Assembly (NCBI GenBank): GCA_011523365.1
Contig: WTGY01000110.1
Coordinates: 62,001 to 126,000, forward strand
Reading direction: 5' to 3'
Source: Caldilineaceae bacterium
GTDB lineage: Bacteria; Chloroflexota; Anaerolineae; Caldilineales; Caldilineaceae
Length of the DNA: 64,000 nucleotides
A model generated the notes under the pieces. It ran no database searches. It saw only the letters and a program-made list of their open reading frames with translations, and had not been told where the DNA came from. How positions within the stretch are numbered: the stretch's first letter is position 1; each line of letters starts with the position of its first letter. This document shows positions 16,976 to 27,159 of this stretch, piece by piece. The position numbers and the translations under genes are program-made.

Positions 16976-18085
16976 TTATGCCGGCCTTATTCCGGTATAG
17001 ACGCCCTCAGGGAGCGGTCGCGGGCGTTCGCAACTCGTGGTCAGGTCTACATGCTGCCCGGTCTCAGACGCTACATGAATTGCTTCCATAATTTCAAGCA
17101 CATGCAGCGCCATTTCTCCGTTAGCCCGGTGTGGCTCCCCCTCGACCGAGCTAACCGCCATATCGGCGGGACCTATTCCCCGGCTGTTGCCGGCATGGCC
17201 GAATCGCAGCGGTAGATCCTGCCAGGAATCGTCCTCGTGCGTGCGAACCTGTAGCGGCCCGCCGAAGGTGTTCGGATCGGGGAGGTTGAGTGTTCCCGTC
17301 GAGCCGTACAGCTCGATTCGCGGGAGGGCGGAGGCCTTGGTATCGAAAGTGGTGATGATGGTGCCGATGGCGCCGCACTTGAAATCGAGAATGCCTGTGA
17401 CGTAGGTTGGGACCTCCACCTCGATAATCTCGCCTCTGCGCGGTTGGCTGAGGATGGTGCGCTCCGACCAAGTGGCCCGGGCCGATCCGGTCACGCGAAC
17501 CACCGGCCCCAGTAGATGAACGAGCGCCGTAAGATAATAGACGCCCATATCCAGCATCGGGCCGCCGCCGGGCTTGTAGAAGAAGGCCGGGTTGGCGTGC
17601 CAGTACTCGTGACCGCGGCTCATCATAAAGGCATTGGCCGCCACCGGCGCACCTACAGTTCCTTCATCCAGGTAGAGTCGCGCGGATTGATGGCCGGCGC
17701 CCAGAAAGGTATCAGGCGCACAGCCTATGCGGAGATTCTTTTGGCTGGCGAGATCTTTTAACGCCTTGCCTTCGGCGAAGGTCGCCGCCAGAGGCTTCTC
17801 GCTATAGACTGATTTGCCGGATTCCAGTGCAGCCTTGCTGACAGGATAGTGCGCCGTGGGGGGCGTGAGATTGAGAATAATATCGATATCAGGCGCATTG
17901 AGGATGTCGTCTACAGAAAGGTCAGTAAGACCATACTTCTCGGCCAGTGTTTCGGAAGCGGCGGGTAACATGTCGGCGCAAGCAACGATTTCTATCTCCG
18001 GCAAGCCACCGATGACTTCAATGTACCTGCTGCTAATGATGCCGCAACCAACAAGGCCGATGCGCGCCGGCAATTGCATCGTCAT
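16976..18085 (-). CDS. Gfo/Idh/MocA family oxidoreductase
   Basis: 369 residues. Rossmann nucleotide-binding N-terminus IGLVGCGIISSRYIEVI, and the catalytic EKP motif in SGKSVYSEKPLAATFAEG; the C-terminal half has the alpha/beta sheet of the family. These enzymes oxidise or reduce sugars, inositols or related compounds using NAD(P). It is 50 bases downstream of a thuA-like gene, the common pairing in sugar-degrading clusters. Substrate unknown. Confidence 0.9.
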   Translation of the reverse strand: MTMQLPARIGLVGCGIISSRYIEVIGGLPEIEIVACADMLPAASETLAEKYGLTDLSVDDILNAPDIDIILNLTPPTAHYPVSKAALESGKSVYSEKPLAATFAEGKALKDLASQKNLRIGCAPDTFLGAGHQSARLYLDEGTVGAPVAANAFMMSRGHEYWHANPAFFYKPGGGPMLDMGVYYLTALVHLLGPVVRVTGSARATWSERTILSQPRRGEIIEVEVPTYVTGILDFKCGAIGTIITTFDTKASALPRIELYGSTGTLNLPDPNTFGGPLQVRTHEDDSWQDLPLRFGHAGNSRGIGPADMAVSSVEGEPHRANGEMALHVLEIMEAIHVASETGQHVDLTTSCERPRPLPEGVYTGIRPA

Positions 18086-18135
18086 TTCCGTCTACTCCTG
18101 GTGCATAGGCAAAGCGAATAAGGTCCAGGCCATGG

Positions 18136-18786
18136 TCAATTTCTTGCCGCCCAGATGATACCCCTACGAACGATCTCCCTGGCCTCCGGCACATCGAAGT
18201 CCTTTGCCACATGCCCCAGTGAGCAGTAGAAGATCTTGCCCTTGCCCCAACGGCGCTTCCACACAACCGGCATGACCGTGCCTTCGATCCACGAAGCATG
18301 TTCGCCGGTAAAGGTCGTCGTGGCAAGCACCTCGTTACTGGGGTCAACGTGCATGAGATACTGTTCACTGTGCATGGCAAAATCGCTGAGCCCCGAAGTT
18401 ATCGGGTCGCCGTTTTCGATGATGTTGACAGTATAGTCGATGATGTTTCCCGGGTGGGCAACCCACTGTCCGCCGACCATGAATTGATAGTCGGGGTTCT
18501 GGCGAAATGCGTCAGCCATTCCACCGTGCCAGCCGGCGAATCCTGCCCCGTTCTCAATCGTTTCAAGGAGGCCCTTTTCCTGCTCCTTTGTAATTGAGCT
18601 CATCGTATAGACTTGCGTGATGACATCGTAGGCGGCCATACGCTCTGCGTCGGTGTAGACATCGAGAGAAGTCTCAACGTCTACGTCGAAGCCAGCCTCT
18701 TCTATCAACGGGGCGAATATATCCACGCACTGCTTTGGTTCGTGTCCTTCCCAGCCACCCCACATCATAAGCGATTTTTTCGCCAT
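18136..18786 (-). CDS. ThuA-like domain protein
   Basis: 216 residues. The protein is the glutamine-amidotransferase-like ThuA fold: [20 protein letters not shown] at the start, [23 protein letters not shown] and a late [16 protein letters not shown]. ThuA proteins are associated with trehalose and other sugar utilisation, but the activity is not firmly known. Probable first gene of a thuA-gfo transcript under the promoter at 18940-18968. No signal peptide. Confidence 0.9.
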   Translation of the reverse strand: MAKKSLMMWGGWEGHEPKQCVDIFAPLIEEAGFDVDVETSLDVYTDAERMAAYDVITQVYTMSSITKEQEKGLLETIENGAGFAGWHGGMADAFRQNPDYQFMVGGQWVAHPGNIIDYTVNIIENGDPITSGLSDFAMHSEQYLMHVDPSNEVLATTTFTGEHASWIEGTVMPVVWKRRWGKGKIFYCSLGHVAKDFDVPEAREIVRRGIIWAARN

Positions 18787-18939
18787 GGGATTGTATCTCC
18801 TTGTCGTTGAACATTGTCTCGCGCATCAGGTGGAGGGCTATACCCGTTTACGGGGCGCCAGTTGGCGGCCTGACGTACGCACAGGAATGCGGCCCGAAGG
18901 CAGTTTCTCCCTACCTTCACGGTGAACGCCGTGACGGCA

Positions 18940-18968
18940 AGTATAGCACCCGGACTGTGAAGTTACAA
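18940..18968 (-). promoter_or_regulatory. sigma-70-like promoter for the thuA-gfo operon
   Basis: Minus strand TTGTAA (18968-18963), 17-base spacer, TATACT (18945-18940), about 150 bases before the thuA start. The remainder of the 345-base gap 18787-19131 shows no other supported feature. Confidence 0.55.
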
Positions 18969-19131
18969 TGAAATAGGCTGTCTGAATTGACGGGCCGCCC
19001 CCAGTTGGCGGAGGAAACCGGGCGCGTGCAGAATTGGCATTGTGCTCAACTCAAAGTAGCTGCAGCCTGGGGGTTTTCGAATCTACTCGGAGCGAGCCTA
19101 CGTTTTATCCGCAGTCAGTGGCCCAAGTAGC

Positions 19132-20517
19132 TCAGCGCAGCTCGAACTGCAGTTTCATCCCGCCCTTCGGATGCAGTGTTATCTGCGGATCCATTTGGGC
19201 GACGTAGCCTTCCGGGATGCGGAGACGAAAACGCTGGGCAATCGCGGCGGCGACCAGTACACTTTCCGTGAGGGCGAAGCCTTCTCCGATGCACTGCCGC
19301 GGCCCTGCGCCGAAGGGGATATAAGCGAAACGATGACGGTCTTGTTTGTTCGCCTGGCTGAACCGGTCCGGATCGAATTCTCCGGGCCGCGGCCAGAACT
19401 CGGGCATTCTGTGGGTAATGAAGGGACTGAGCGTGATCACGGCGCTCGCGGGTGTGGCAAAGCCGCCGATCACGTCGTCCTCGGCACACCATCGCGACAG
19501 GGCATAGGCAGGGGGAAACAGGCGCATGGTCTCGTCGATAACCTGGCGCAAGTATACCAGATTAGGGATGTCCTCCACTGTCGGCAGCCGGCCGTTCAGG
19601 GTCCGATCCACTTCATCATGGACCTGTGCCTCGATTTCGGGGTATCTTCCCAGGCAATAAAAGAACCACGTAAGTAGCAGCGTGGTGGTTTCGTGCCCGG
19701 CGATTAACAGGGTTATCACCTCGTCGCGCAGCTGCTTCTCGTCCATGCCCTCGCCTGTGTCCTCGTCACGTGCGGACAGCAACATTCCCATGAGATCGCT
19801 GCCAGACTCTCCGGTTGCGCGTCTGTCGTCGATCATGGCATAGATCACTCGGTCGAGCGCGCCGACATTGCGGGTGACACTGCGTGTGCTGGGCCAGAAA
19901 GGAATCCGCATCGTATAGAGCGAGATCGGCGAAACAACCAATTTCACGAAGATTTCGTTCAACCGGCTGAACACAGCGCCGACTTCACTGGCCTCACCGG
20001 TCAGGTCGACACTGAACAGTGTTCTGCCGGCGATCTCAAGGGTCATTTCCATCATTTCGCGGTCGAACTGAACCAGATTACCGGAACGGGCAGATTGTTC
20101 CCAGCGGGAGAATCGCTTTTGCGCGGCCGCAATCATGATCTTTCCCATCTCCTGAATCTGACCGCGGTGAAAGGCCGGCTGCGCAAGCCGTCGTTGCCGC
20201 AGCCATGAATCGCCGTCGTTGCTGAGAAGGCCTTTGCCAACGAGCGGGTAGAGCAGCAGGAAGGTGGGGTGGGGAAGCTTGGTGAAGTTCTTGTAGTTGT
20301 CCAAAAGGACATGCTTGTTGTGTTCGGGGTGTACAAAGAGATAACCCCACCAGTGGGCGAAGAACCTGTATTTGCAGGCGGGTCCGGCTTCATCAACGAA
20401 CTGCTGCAAACATCCGAGCGGGTCCTGCCGGAGACGCCCGGCCGTGCCGAGCAGCGGATTGGCTCGGGGAGAGGGGGGTGCCGGGCGCCGCTTCATCGAG
20501 ATGGCTGCACCGGTCAT
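19132..20517 (-). CDS. cytochrome P450
   Basis: 461 residues without a membrane anchor. Landmarks: I-helix AGHETTTLLLTW, K-helix ETMR with its ExxR pair, and the heme loop FGAGPRQCIGEG with the proximal cysteine C409. It is a complete P450 monooxygenase with no fused reductase, so it needs separate ferredoxin or flavodoxin partners, not seen nearby. The overall style is like the CYP102/CYP4-type bacterial P450s that act on fatty acids or hydrophobic compounds, but substrate is not readable. Start ATG 20517, or ATG seven codons in. A promoter with good match lies at 20645-20673. Confidence 0.93.
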   Translation of the reverse strand: MTGAAISMKRRPAPPSPRANPLLGTAGRLRQDPLGCLQQFVDEAGPACKYRFFAHWWGYLFVHPEHNKHVLLDNYKNFTKLPHPTFLLLYPLVGKGLLSNDGDSWLRQRRLAQPAFHRGQIQEMGKIMIAAAQKRFSRWEQSARSGNLVQFDREMMEMTLEIAGRTLFSVDLTGEASEVGAVFSRLNEIFVKLVVSPISLYTMRIPFWPSTRSVTRNVGALDRVIYAMIDDRRATGESGSDLMGMLLSARDEDTGEGMDEKQLRDEVITLLIAGHETTTLLLTWFFYCLGRYPEIEAQVHDEVDRTLNGRLPTVEDIPNLVYLRQVIDETMRLFPPAYALSRWCAEDDVIGGFATPASAVITLSPFITHRMPEFWPRPGEFDPDRFSQANKQDRHRFAYIPFGAGPRQCIGEGFALTESVLVAAAIAQRFRLRIPEGYVAQMDPQITLHPKGGMKLQFELR

Positions 20518-20644
20518 GGAGTAAACTCACTTTCAAGCGCTTGCCAAGCGCTCACTATCGATTTGCTTCACTCGTTTCGCGCCCGTCAACTGAACTGGAA
20601 GAACCCCATTACATGCGCGGATTGCGAATTATTTCACAATATGT

Positions 20645-20673
20645 ATTGTCCCCCACTTTGTGTTTTTTGTCAA
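20645..20673 (-). promoter_or_regulatory. strong sigma-70-like promoter for the P450 gene
   Basis: Minus strand TTGACA (20673-20668), 17-base spacer, GACAAT (20650-20645); transcription would start near 20638, about 120 bases before the P450 ATG at 20517. Confidence 0.65.
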
Positions 20674-20757
20674 GCGTTTTTGCCGGATTTGGGGACTCTT
20701 CAACTGGTGACGACTCAGGAGGCGGAATTGTCGTTCCGCGAGGTCCTTCCAAAGTAC

Positions 20758-20880
20758 AAGGCCCCGTCAATGACGGGGCCTTGCGACGTCTGGTCCGATA
20801 GCATTACTTAGAGAATTCTCTCTTGAGGTGATGCTAACGGACCAGTACTGCTACTACAGTTATCCATAGGGCATCACCTC
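20758..20880. repeat. nested inverted repeats in the P450-secD spacer
   Basis: Within 123 bases: AAGGCCCCGTCA/TGACGGGGCCTT (20758-20769/20771-20782); TGGTCCGATAGCAT/ATGCTAACGGACCA (20791-20804/20831-20844, one mismatch); palindrome AGAGAATTCTCT (20810-20821); GAGGTGATGC/GCATCACCTC (20825-20834/20871-20880, perfect). The second and fourth share bases 20831-20834 and exclude one another. No thymine run follows the first hairpin. Function unknown: operators, an RNA, or a mobile-element end. Confidence 0.6.
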
Positions 20881-20962
20881 CTTGTGTTAGAGATACGCCG
20901 ACAGTATTTCACAGTTCACAATCGTTGTCAAACCCGGAAGGTGACGTGGGTGCATCCCAGGT

Positions 20963-21410
20963 TTGGGGTGGGAAAAGTCTGGCGGGAAATCAGTGCCAGC
21001 CGTGGCTGGAACTGTCCACCATATTTTGGCGAGACGTAGCGCAGGCGTCAGGTCTGGCGGTACGGTGGCGTCCGTCAGTCGGGGAGGGTACGAGGGCAGG
21101 CACAGGACCGGCACCTACGGGGATCTGATGGGACCGGCGGGAGGTGGGCTGGCTAGACACTTTCGATTGGGCACCCGTCACCAATGTCGACACCCGGTCG
21201 GGTAGGCATTAGGGGGGGGGCGTTGCGGGGGCGGAGCCCCCGCACAAGGGAGGGCCGAATAGGCCTGACCGCCAAGAACTGCAGTGGTCAGTGGTTAGTG
21301 GTCAGAGACGGCGTATCTCCTGCCTCAGAGCTTTGTCGGACGGGAGATGGCTCTGTTGCGACCCGCGGTATACGAAAGTTCGCCCCCGTTTTGGGATTCG
21401 CACGGTGACG
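20963..21410. repeat. dispersed non-coding repeat, copy 1
   Basis: Aligns by eye, in the same order and orientation, with 54812-55225: both open with GGGGTGGGAA, then GGCAGGCACAGG and CTACGGGGA, a TTTCGATT-like segment, CACCAATGTCGACACC, a GC hairpin, CACAAGGGAGGGCCGAATAG, GTCAGAGACGGCG and a terminal TTTTGGGAT part. The hairpin is TGCGGGGGC/GCCCCCGCA at 21224-21232/21236-21244. No open frame is convincing. It fills the spacer before secD. Confidence 0.7.
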
Positions 21411-21455
21411 TAGCTTGCGGCCGACTGCCGTAGGAGAGGAAAACGGGCTTCAGTT

Positions 21456-21484
21456 TTGGCGTCGTCAACTTCGGAGCTTATAAT
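21456..21484 (+). promoter_or_regulatory. promoter for secD-secF
   Basis: TTGGCG (21456-21461), 17-base spacer, perfect TATAAT (21479-21484). It lies about 200 bases before the secD start and just after the repeat copy. Confidence 0.65.
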
Positions 21485-21687
21485 GGATGGAACTGCGTTC
21501 CTATCAGACTTTCTGGTCCCGCCTACAGTTTGCGTTTCCAGTGGTCGTTGCGTGTGCCTTGCCGGAAAATTGTTTTCGGGAGCTGGCGGTAGTCGTCCCA
21601 AGGGGGTCGCGACCGAGCCAGCAGGCCTATGACCGGGTACTGGAAAGGGTGTCGCAGCGCGAAATGTGCAAGTTCTAAGGGTTTCCT

Positions 21688-23088
21688 ATGCGCAATCAAC
21701 TTATCTACGTATTCCTTATCCTGTGCCTGTTTGCCGGTTCTCTGTTTGTGGCGCTGCCCATTGACCACCCCGTCTGGCTGGAGGAGGGCCTGGCTCCGGG
21801 GGTTGACACGCAGCGCGACATACGCGAACTGACCCTGGGACTGGACCTGAAGGGTGGGACCCAGGTCTTGCTGGAGGCAGAGATCAGTGAGGACCAACCC
21901 CTCCCGGAAGACGCCCTAAACTCTGCCAAGATTATTGTTGAGCAGAGAGTGAATGGCCTGGGACTAGCCGAGCCGACCGTTCAATTGCAGGGCGAGCGGC
22001 GCATGATTGTCGAACTGCCGGGCGTCAAGAATCCAGACCAGGCCATCGAGACGATACGCTCCACCGGTCAGTTGGAGTTCGTCGATCTTGGCGGGCTTCC
22101 GGTACGACCCGATGACTTCATCAACACTACCAACCGGCCCGGCGCGGTCGCGTCCTTGCAGGAAGCGATCGCCGCAGGAGAAGCCGCGCCACAGTCGATT
22201 CCATTCCCGGATGAAACATTCGAAACGATTATGACAGGCGACATCCTGCAAGCCGTAGTGGCCACGCAGGATGAGTTTTCTTTCTGGCAGATCCAGTTCG
22301 ATCTGAAAGGGGAGAGCAGCGGCGACTTCTTTGCCTACACGCGCGATAACATCGGTGAAGTCCTCGCGATTATTCTCGACGGGCGAGTTCTGTCGACTCC
22401 AGTTATAAATGCAGCCATTAACGACAACGGGGTTATTACCGGCGACTTTTCGCAAGACGAAGCAGAGAGCCTGGCCATTCAGATGCGCTATGGCGCCTTA
22501 CCTATTCCGCTTGAGGTTGTTGACGTGAGGACAATTGGCGCCAGTCTGGGTCAGGATTCGATTGATCGCAGCCTCCAGGCAGGCATAGTCGGCGGCGCCC
22601 TGGTGCTGATCTTTATGGTCCTACTTTACCGCTTGCCCGGGCTTCTGGCGACGGTGGCGCTGGCAATCTATGTGACTTTGAATCTGGCCATGTACAAGTT
22701 GATGCCTGTGACACTCACCTTGCCTGGCATCGCGGGGTTCATTCTTTCGATTGGTATGGCGGTTGATGCCAATATTCTGATCTTTGAGAGGATGAAGGAG
22801 GAGCTGCGCAGCGGCAGATCGTTGCGGCTGGCTGTCGAAACAGGTTTCAGTCGCGCATGGCCGGCGATTCGTGACGGAAACCTGTCGACTCTGATTTCGT
22901 GTGCAGTGCTCTACTGGTTTGGAAATAATTTCGGTGCAAGCGTTGTCAAGGGTTTCGCCATCACACTTTCGGTTGGCGTCTTACTTTCAATGTTTACAGC
23001 CGTATTCGTCACGCGCACATTCATGCGCGGATTTCTCTCAGGCCAAGGGGAAAGGCTTCTCGGCAGCCGGGGTTTGCTGGGCTATTAG
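21688..23088 (+). CDS. secD: protein translocase subunit SecD
   Basis: 466 residues: one N-terminal helix, a large extracytoplasmic part beginning [17 protein letters not shown] (the SecD D-loop signature), [18 protein letters not shown], and five C-terminal helices including [20 protein letters not shown], the conserved helix with the proton-linked aspartate. SecDF pulls secreted proteins using ion motive force. ATG 21688 is used. secF follows after 138 bases; separate secD and secF, not fused. Confidence 0.96.
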   Translation: MRNQLIYVFLILCLFAGSLFVALPIDHPVWLEEGLAPGVDTQRDIRELTLGLDLKGGTQVLLEAEISEDQPLPEDALNSAKIIVEQRVNGLGLAEPTVQLQGERRMIVELPGVKNPDQAIETIRSTGQLEFVDLGGLPVRPDDFINTTNRPGAVASLQEAIAAGEAAPQSIPFPDETFETIMTGDILQAVVATQDEFSFWQIQFDLKGESSGDFFAYTRDNIGEVLAIILDGRVLSTPVINAAINDNGVITGDFSQDEAESLAIQMRYGALPIPLEVVDVRTIGASLGQDSIDRSLQAGIVGGALVLIFMVLLYRLPGLLATVALAIYVTLNLAMYKLMPVTLTLPGIAGFILSIGMAVDANILIFERMKEELRSGRSLRLAVETGFSRAWPAIRDGNLSTLISCAVLYWFGNNFGASVVKGFAITLSVGVLLSMFTAVFVTRTFMRGFLSGQGERLLGSRGLLGY

Positions 23089-23226
23089 ATGCGGAGGCGC
23101 CGGACCTGTATTCGTCACCAGTATGGGCGCGGGCGTGCTGGCCGAGTAAGTCAGCTGGTAACGCTTCGCAGAGTGGTTGCGTACTACAGAAGTTTGATTG
23201 TAGCCAGTTAAACGAAAGAGTAACTC

Positions 23227-24174
23227 ATGTATCGCTTGGTTGAACATAGAAGGCTCTGGTTTCTGATTTCCTCGCTTGGAATTCTTCCGGGCATCCTCTT
23301 CATTATTTGGAACCTCTCCTCCGTCGGTACTCTTTTGCCTCTTAGTATTGACTACACCGGCGGTACACAGTGGGAGATGCGTTTTTCCGAACCGGTTGCA
23401 CCGTCGGCGTTGGGCAATGTGTTTGTTGAAGAAGGGTACACCGACACCAAAGCCTTCAATGTCGACGACGATCGCACTGTACAGGTCAAGTTCAAGAATA
23501 TCGACATCTCTCAAAAGGAGGTGATCGAGCAAGCGATAGTCGAACAGTTCGGCGAATTTGATGAGCGGCTCTACCGCAGCATAGGCCCAGCAATCGGCGC
23601 GGAGGTAAGCCAAGCGGCGCTGCTTGCGGTGATCGCTGCTTCTCTGTTGATTCTGGCCTACATCGCGCTGGCATTTCGAGAGATTTCGCACCCGTTTCGC
23701 TATGGGGTGGCGGCGATCGCGGCGCTGGTGCATGATGTCCTGATTACAGTTTCCTTCCTTTCCATTATGAATCTTGTGCTCGGTTGGGAGCTGGATGCAC
23801 TTTTCCTGACCGCGACACTGACAGTCATCGGCTTCAGCGTCAACGATACAATTGTTATTTTCGACAGAATCCGAGAAAATCTGCGCCGTCATCGAGGAGA
23901 GCCGCTGGCGATGGTAGCGAACCGCAGCATCATCGAGACGGCACAGCGGTCTATCGCTACGCAGGTGACAGCGCTCCTGGTGCTTGCGGCCATTTTAATC
24001 TTTGGTGGGAGCACTTTGCGCATCTTCATGGCGACGTTGATTGTCGGCCTCGTGTCCGGAACTTACAGTTCCATATTCACAGCCACACCGCTCGTTGTTG
24101 CCTGGGAAGAGGGCTCCTTTCTGCCCAGGGCAAGTAAGCATGTCCGGGCCAGGGAACAGACTGCGCCTGCTTAG
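23227..24174 (+). CDS. secF: protein translocase subunit SecF
   Basis: 315 residues with the SecF signature [13 protein letters not shown] near residue 40 and the helix [19 protein letters not shown] with the conserved aspartate. Six helices. Complements SecD upstream. A 138-base spacer separates them; no terminator is seen in it, so one transcript is likely. The C-terminus ends a few residues after the last helix. Confidence 0.96.
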   Translation: MYRLVEHRRLWFLISSLGILPGILFIIWNLSSVGTLLPLSIDYTGGTQWEMRFSEPVAPSALGNVFVEEGYTDTKAFNVDDDRTVQVKFKNIDISQKEVIEQAIVEQFGEFDERLYRSIGPAIGAEVSQAALLAVIAASLLILAYIALAFREISHPFRYGVAAIAALVHDVLITVSFLSIMNLVLGWELDALFLTATLTVIGFSVNDTIVIFDRIRENLRRHRGEPLAMVANRSIIETAQRSIATQVTALLVLAAILIFGGSTLRIFMATLIVGLVSGTYSSIFTATPLVVAWEEGSFLPRASKHVRAREQTAPA

Positions 24175-24407
24175 TTTGGAAGAGCTTTCCTGGAAAACAG
24201 CGGGCGCCGCCGAGGCCATCCGGCCAGGGATATTCCCCACTCATTGAGAATGTAGCGGATAGCAGCACAGTATCTCGCCGCGGCTGCTAACCTAATCATA
24301 TAGACATTCACAAAGACAGTTCCCATTGAGGGTCTGCCGGAGCGCCGTTTCCAGCCGATCGCAGTTGAGGCCCACAGACCACGCACCGACTCCAGTCGGT
24401 CCTTCGA

Positions 24408-25646
24408 GTGACCAAAATGACTGTCGACAAGGCCAGGAAGCGGGACAATCCGAAGATTGCCGGTCCAAAAGCAATCCCGGGTCGGAACCTCATAGCGAGC
24501 CGTTTTCCCTACTTGCTCACTCTGTACTGCCTGATTGCCCTGTTGCTGTGCGGATTCGGGCCACCGACAATCGTCGACAGAGACGCGGCTCCCCGCCAGA
24601 GGTACACCGTCGGTCAATTGCGCCAGATTCAGCGGGCACATTCTCCGCCGCCCGGAATCAGCGCCGTTTCGGTCCTGGTGTACGATCTCGAGAGCGGGCG
24701 GGAACTCATGGAGAAGGCGTCTCACTTACCGGTTTCGCCGGCGAGCCTGGCAAAATTGATGACGGCTCTGTTGGTCCTTGAACAGGACCGCCTCTCGGAA
24801 AGGGTTACGATTCAGCAAGACGACCTGATCGGTGAGGCTACTATGGGGTTGAGCGCGGGAGAGGAGTTGCGTGTTGAGGAGCTTCTGTGGGGGCTGCTGA
24901 TACCGAGCGGCAATGATGCGGCCATGGCGCTTGCTCGCCACCACGCCGGGCAGGTGGATGCTTTCGTGGAACAGATGAATTTTCGCGCCCGCGATTTGGG
25001 CATGGGCGACACGCTGTTCCAAAATCCTAATGGTTTCGACGCCGACGGTCAGGTCAGCAGTGCGCGTGACCTGTTAACCCTTGTCAGACTTCTCTGGGAA
25101 TATCCTCTATTCCGTGAAATCGTTGGCACTTCAACGACGAAGGTTGCCAACCGAGAACTTCATTCGACAAACCGCCTTTTGGGTTCGTATACTGGAGCAA
25201 ATGGGGTGAAGACCGGCACTACGCAACGGAGCGGTCAATCATTGATCGCCGGTGTGGACGACGGCGGCCATCAACTCTTTGCCCTGGTGATGGGAAGTTC
25301 AGACCGTTACCACGACGTGAGATTGGTCCTGCAAGCTGTTCGCGGCAACTATGGTTGGGTCCCCTTGCGCATGCCGAACCGCCCAACCGCTCTGGACCGA
25401 TTATTTGATACGGAAGGCAATCGATGGATTCTGCGTGCAGACGGTATCAATGTTGATCCGGCGGCAATGGAGGCGGTCCCATTCCTGGAGAGACTTCTTG
25501 CCGGCTGGGAGCGCGGAGAGCTCGAGGTCTTCCGGCGCTTGCATCCCCCGCCTTCCGGTGTGTGGACCGCAGGCATGCCGGCCGGCATTTTGGAATGGCG
25601 CTTGGGCGATTCGTTGATTGCGACGCAGCGCCTTTTTGTTCAGTGA
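24408..25646 (+). CDS. D-alanyl-D-alanine carboxypeptidase, peptidase S11 (penicillin-binding protein)
   Basis: 412 residues. All three penicillin-binding motifs are present: SLAK (S113-K116), SGN (167-169) and KTG (268-270). A single N-terminal helix at about 33-50 anchors it outside the membrane, preceded by a charged cytoplasmic stretch of about 30 residues. It trims peptidoglycan pentapeptides. After the catalytic domain, about 100 further residues form a beta-rich C-terminal part. ATG 24408 and ATG 24417 are both possible starts. Located 233 bases after secF on the same strand. Confidence 0.93.
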   Translation: MTKMTVDKARKRDNPKIAGPKAIPGRNLIASRFPYLLTLYCLIALLLCGFGPPTIVDRDAAPRQRYTVGQLRQIQRAHSPPPGISAVSVLVYDLESGRELMEKASHLPVSPASLAKLMTALLVLEQDRLSERVTIQQDDLIGEATMGLSAGEELRVEELLWGLLIPSGNDAAMALARHHAGQVDAFVEQMNFRARDLGMGDTLFQNPNGFDADGQVSSARDLLTLVRLLWEYPLFREIVGTSTTKVANRELHSTNRLLGSYTGANGVKTGTTQRSGQSLIAGVDDGGHQLFALVMGSSDRYHDVRLVLQAVRGNYGWVPLRMPNRPTALDRLFDTEGNRWILRADGINVDPAAMEAVPFLERLLAGWERGELEVFRRLHPPPSGVWTAGMPAGILEWRLGDSLIATQRLFVQ

Positions 25647-26108
25647 TTTGTAGCTACTTAGCCATGTTCTGTGTGTGGTCTGATGGGATCAGGAATGCCG
25701 GGCCGTACCGTCAGAAAAAATCTGTAGCGGGCGCTTGATGGTCATAGCGGTGAATGTTGGGCACTTAGGGGAGTTGGCGCGCGTGGCTTGCCAGCGCCGG
25801 CACATACTCGGAACCAGCCAAGAGGCGGGGCGGGGTGTAAGCCCGGCCGCCGCGAGACGACAACTTCACATTACCCACACACTTGCTACGGCGCGGACAG
25901 GACCGGGGGCGTTGCGGGGGAGGAGCCCCCGCACAAGGGAGGCCGCTTGCGGCCGACCGCCCATACGAATTGAGGAGAGAGTAAACCGCTCTCTCTCTGA
26001 ATCATTGGCGCCATTGGGTAAGGATTCGGCGGTCACAATGATCTATGCATTCAGACACACTGAAAGGGAGACTCTTGTCTGTGCATAGTGACAAGGACTT
26101 CACGTTTC
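25647..26108. other. intergenic region with a short repeat copy
   Basis: 462 bases between the carboxypeptidase and the pseudouridine synthase genes. Apart from the hairpin repeat at 25905-25962 I see no gene or clear promoter. Confidence 0.5.
25905..25962. repeat. short copy of the dispersed repeat core
   Basis: Carries GGGGGCGTTGCGGGGG, hairpin arms TGCGGGGG (25913-25920) and CCCCCGCA (25926-25933), and then GCACAAGGGAGG and GACCGCCC, as in the two long copies at 21 kb and 55 kb. The flanks outside the core do not match the long copies clearly. Confidence 0.65.
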
Positions 26109-27005
26109 ATGGCTGAAGAGCGACTGCAGAAGGTACTGGCGGCGGCAGGCGTTGCCAGCCGCAGAGCAAGTGAGAAGTTGATAAACGCGGGACGCGTGCG
26201 AGTCGATGGCAAGGTTGTCACCACCCTGGGAACGAAGGTGGACCCGGCCATAGCATCTGTTTCCGTTGACGGTCGTCCTGTCCGATTGCCCGATGGCAAT
26301 GCTTACTTCAGAGTGTACAAGCCGCGGGGGCTCCTGAGTGACATTGGGGGAGACACGCGCGGGCGCAAGACGGTTGGCCACTTGCTGCCGAAGGAGGCCG
26401 GGCGCGTCTTTCCAGTTGGCCGGTTGGACCTGAACAGTGAGGGCCTTGTCCTTTTGACGGACGACGGAGAGCTGGCCAACCGACTAACTCACCCCCGCTT
26501 TGAGCATCCTAAGACATACTATGTACTGGTGGCACAGCGGCCGCCTACTGAGGCGCTAGTCCGACTGCGTGAAGGTGTTGAAATTGAGGGTGGCCGGACC
26601 GTGCCGGCCCGCGTTGAAATTGCGGACAGGCTGCCCACCAGGCTGGTGCTTGACAAAGGGAATCAGAGTTTCGGCGCGGCTCCGGCTGATGGATGGAAGA
26701 GCCCGCCGCCCGAGAAAGGGGTATGGCTGCGGATTGTATTGCGCGAGGGGAAGAAGCGACAGATTCGACACATGGCAGCTGCGGTCGGAGTCGACTTGAG
26801 GCGGCTCATTCGCTGGTCGATAGGCCCACTGACTTTGGAAGGCCTTGAACCCGGTATGTGCAGGGAGCTGACGCCGGGTGAGGTATACGCACTTAGGCAG
26901 ATGGTGGGCAAGGGCTCAGAAAGACGCGCGTCGCGTGGACGGCCCAGAAAGGGACCCGATCGATCTCGTGCGAAGCGGCGTTTTTCGCCTCGAAACAGGC
27001 GCTGA
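26109..27005 (+). CDS. rRNA pseudouridine synthase, RsuA/RluB family
   Basis: 298 residues. S4 RNA-binding domain at the N-terminus (ERLQKVLAAAGVASRRASEK), then the catalytic domain with GRLDLNSEGLVLLTDDGEL, in which D107 is the nucleophile, and LTHPRFEHPKTYYVLV. These enzymes make pseudouridine in 16S (RsuA) or 23S (RluB/E/F) rRNA; the site cannot be deduced. ATG 26109 has AAGGA 11 bases upstream; a GTG at 26088 would add seven residues. The last about 30 residues are very basic. Sits before cmk, a common bacterial neighbourhood. Confidence 0.93.
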   Translation: MAEERLQKVLAAAGVASRRASEKLINAGRVRVDGKVVTTLGTKVDPAIASVSVDGRPVRLPDGNAYFRVYKPRGLLSDIGGDTRGRKTVGHLLPKEAGRVFPVGRLDLNSEGLVLLTDDGELANRLTHPRFEHPKTYYVLVAQRPPTEALVRLREGVEIEGGRTVPARVEIADRLPTRLVLDKGNQSFGAAPADGWKSPPPEKGVWLRIVLREGKKRQIRHMAAAVGVDLRRLIRWSIGPLTLEGLEPGMCRELTPGEVYALRQMVGKGSERRASRGRPRKGPDRSRAKRRFSPRNRR

Positions 27006-27159
27006 AGTAAGGAGGGCGCATCAGTTGTGCCTCGCGGCGTAGCAGAAAACCGTCTGGAAGCAAGCCTGACTCCCATTTCCTCATGCGTCGTCCACAAAGT
27101 ACCAGCCAGCTCTCGCGACTGCACGCCTAACCGATTTTCAAACATCCCCTATTTCTCAG

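Noticed and set aside
20758..20782. Perfect hairpin considered as a Rho-independent terminator or T-box
   Set aside because: No thymine run on either strand and no conserved T-box sequence, so it is listed only as an inverted repeat.
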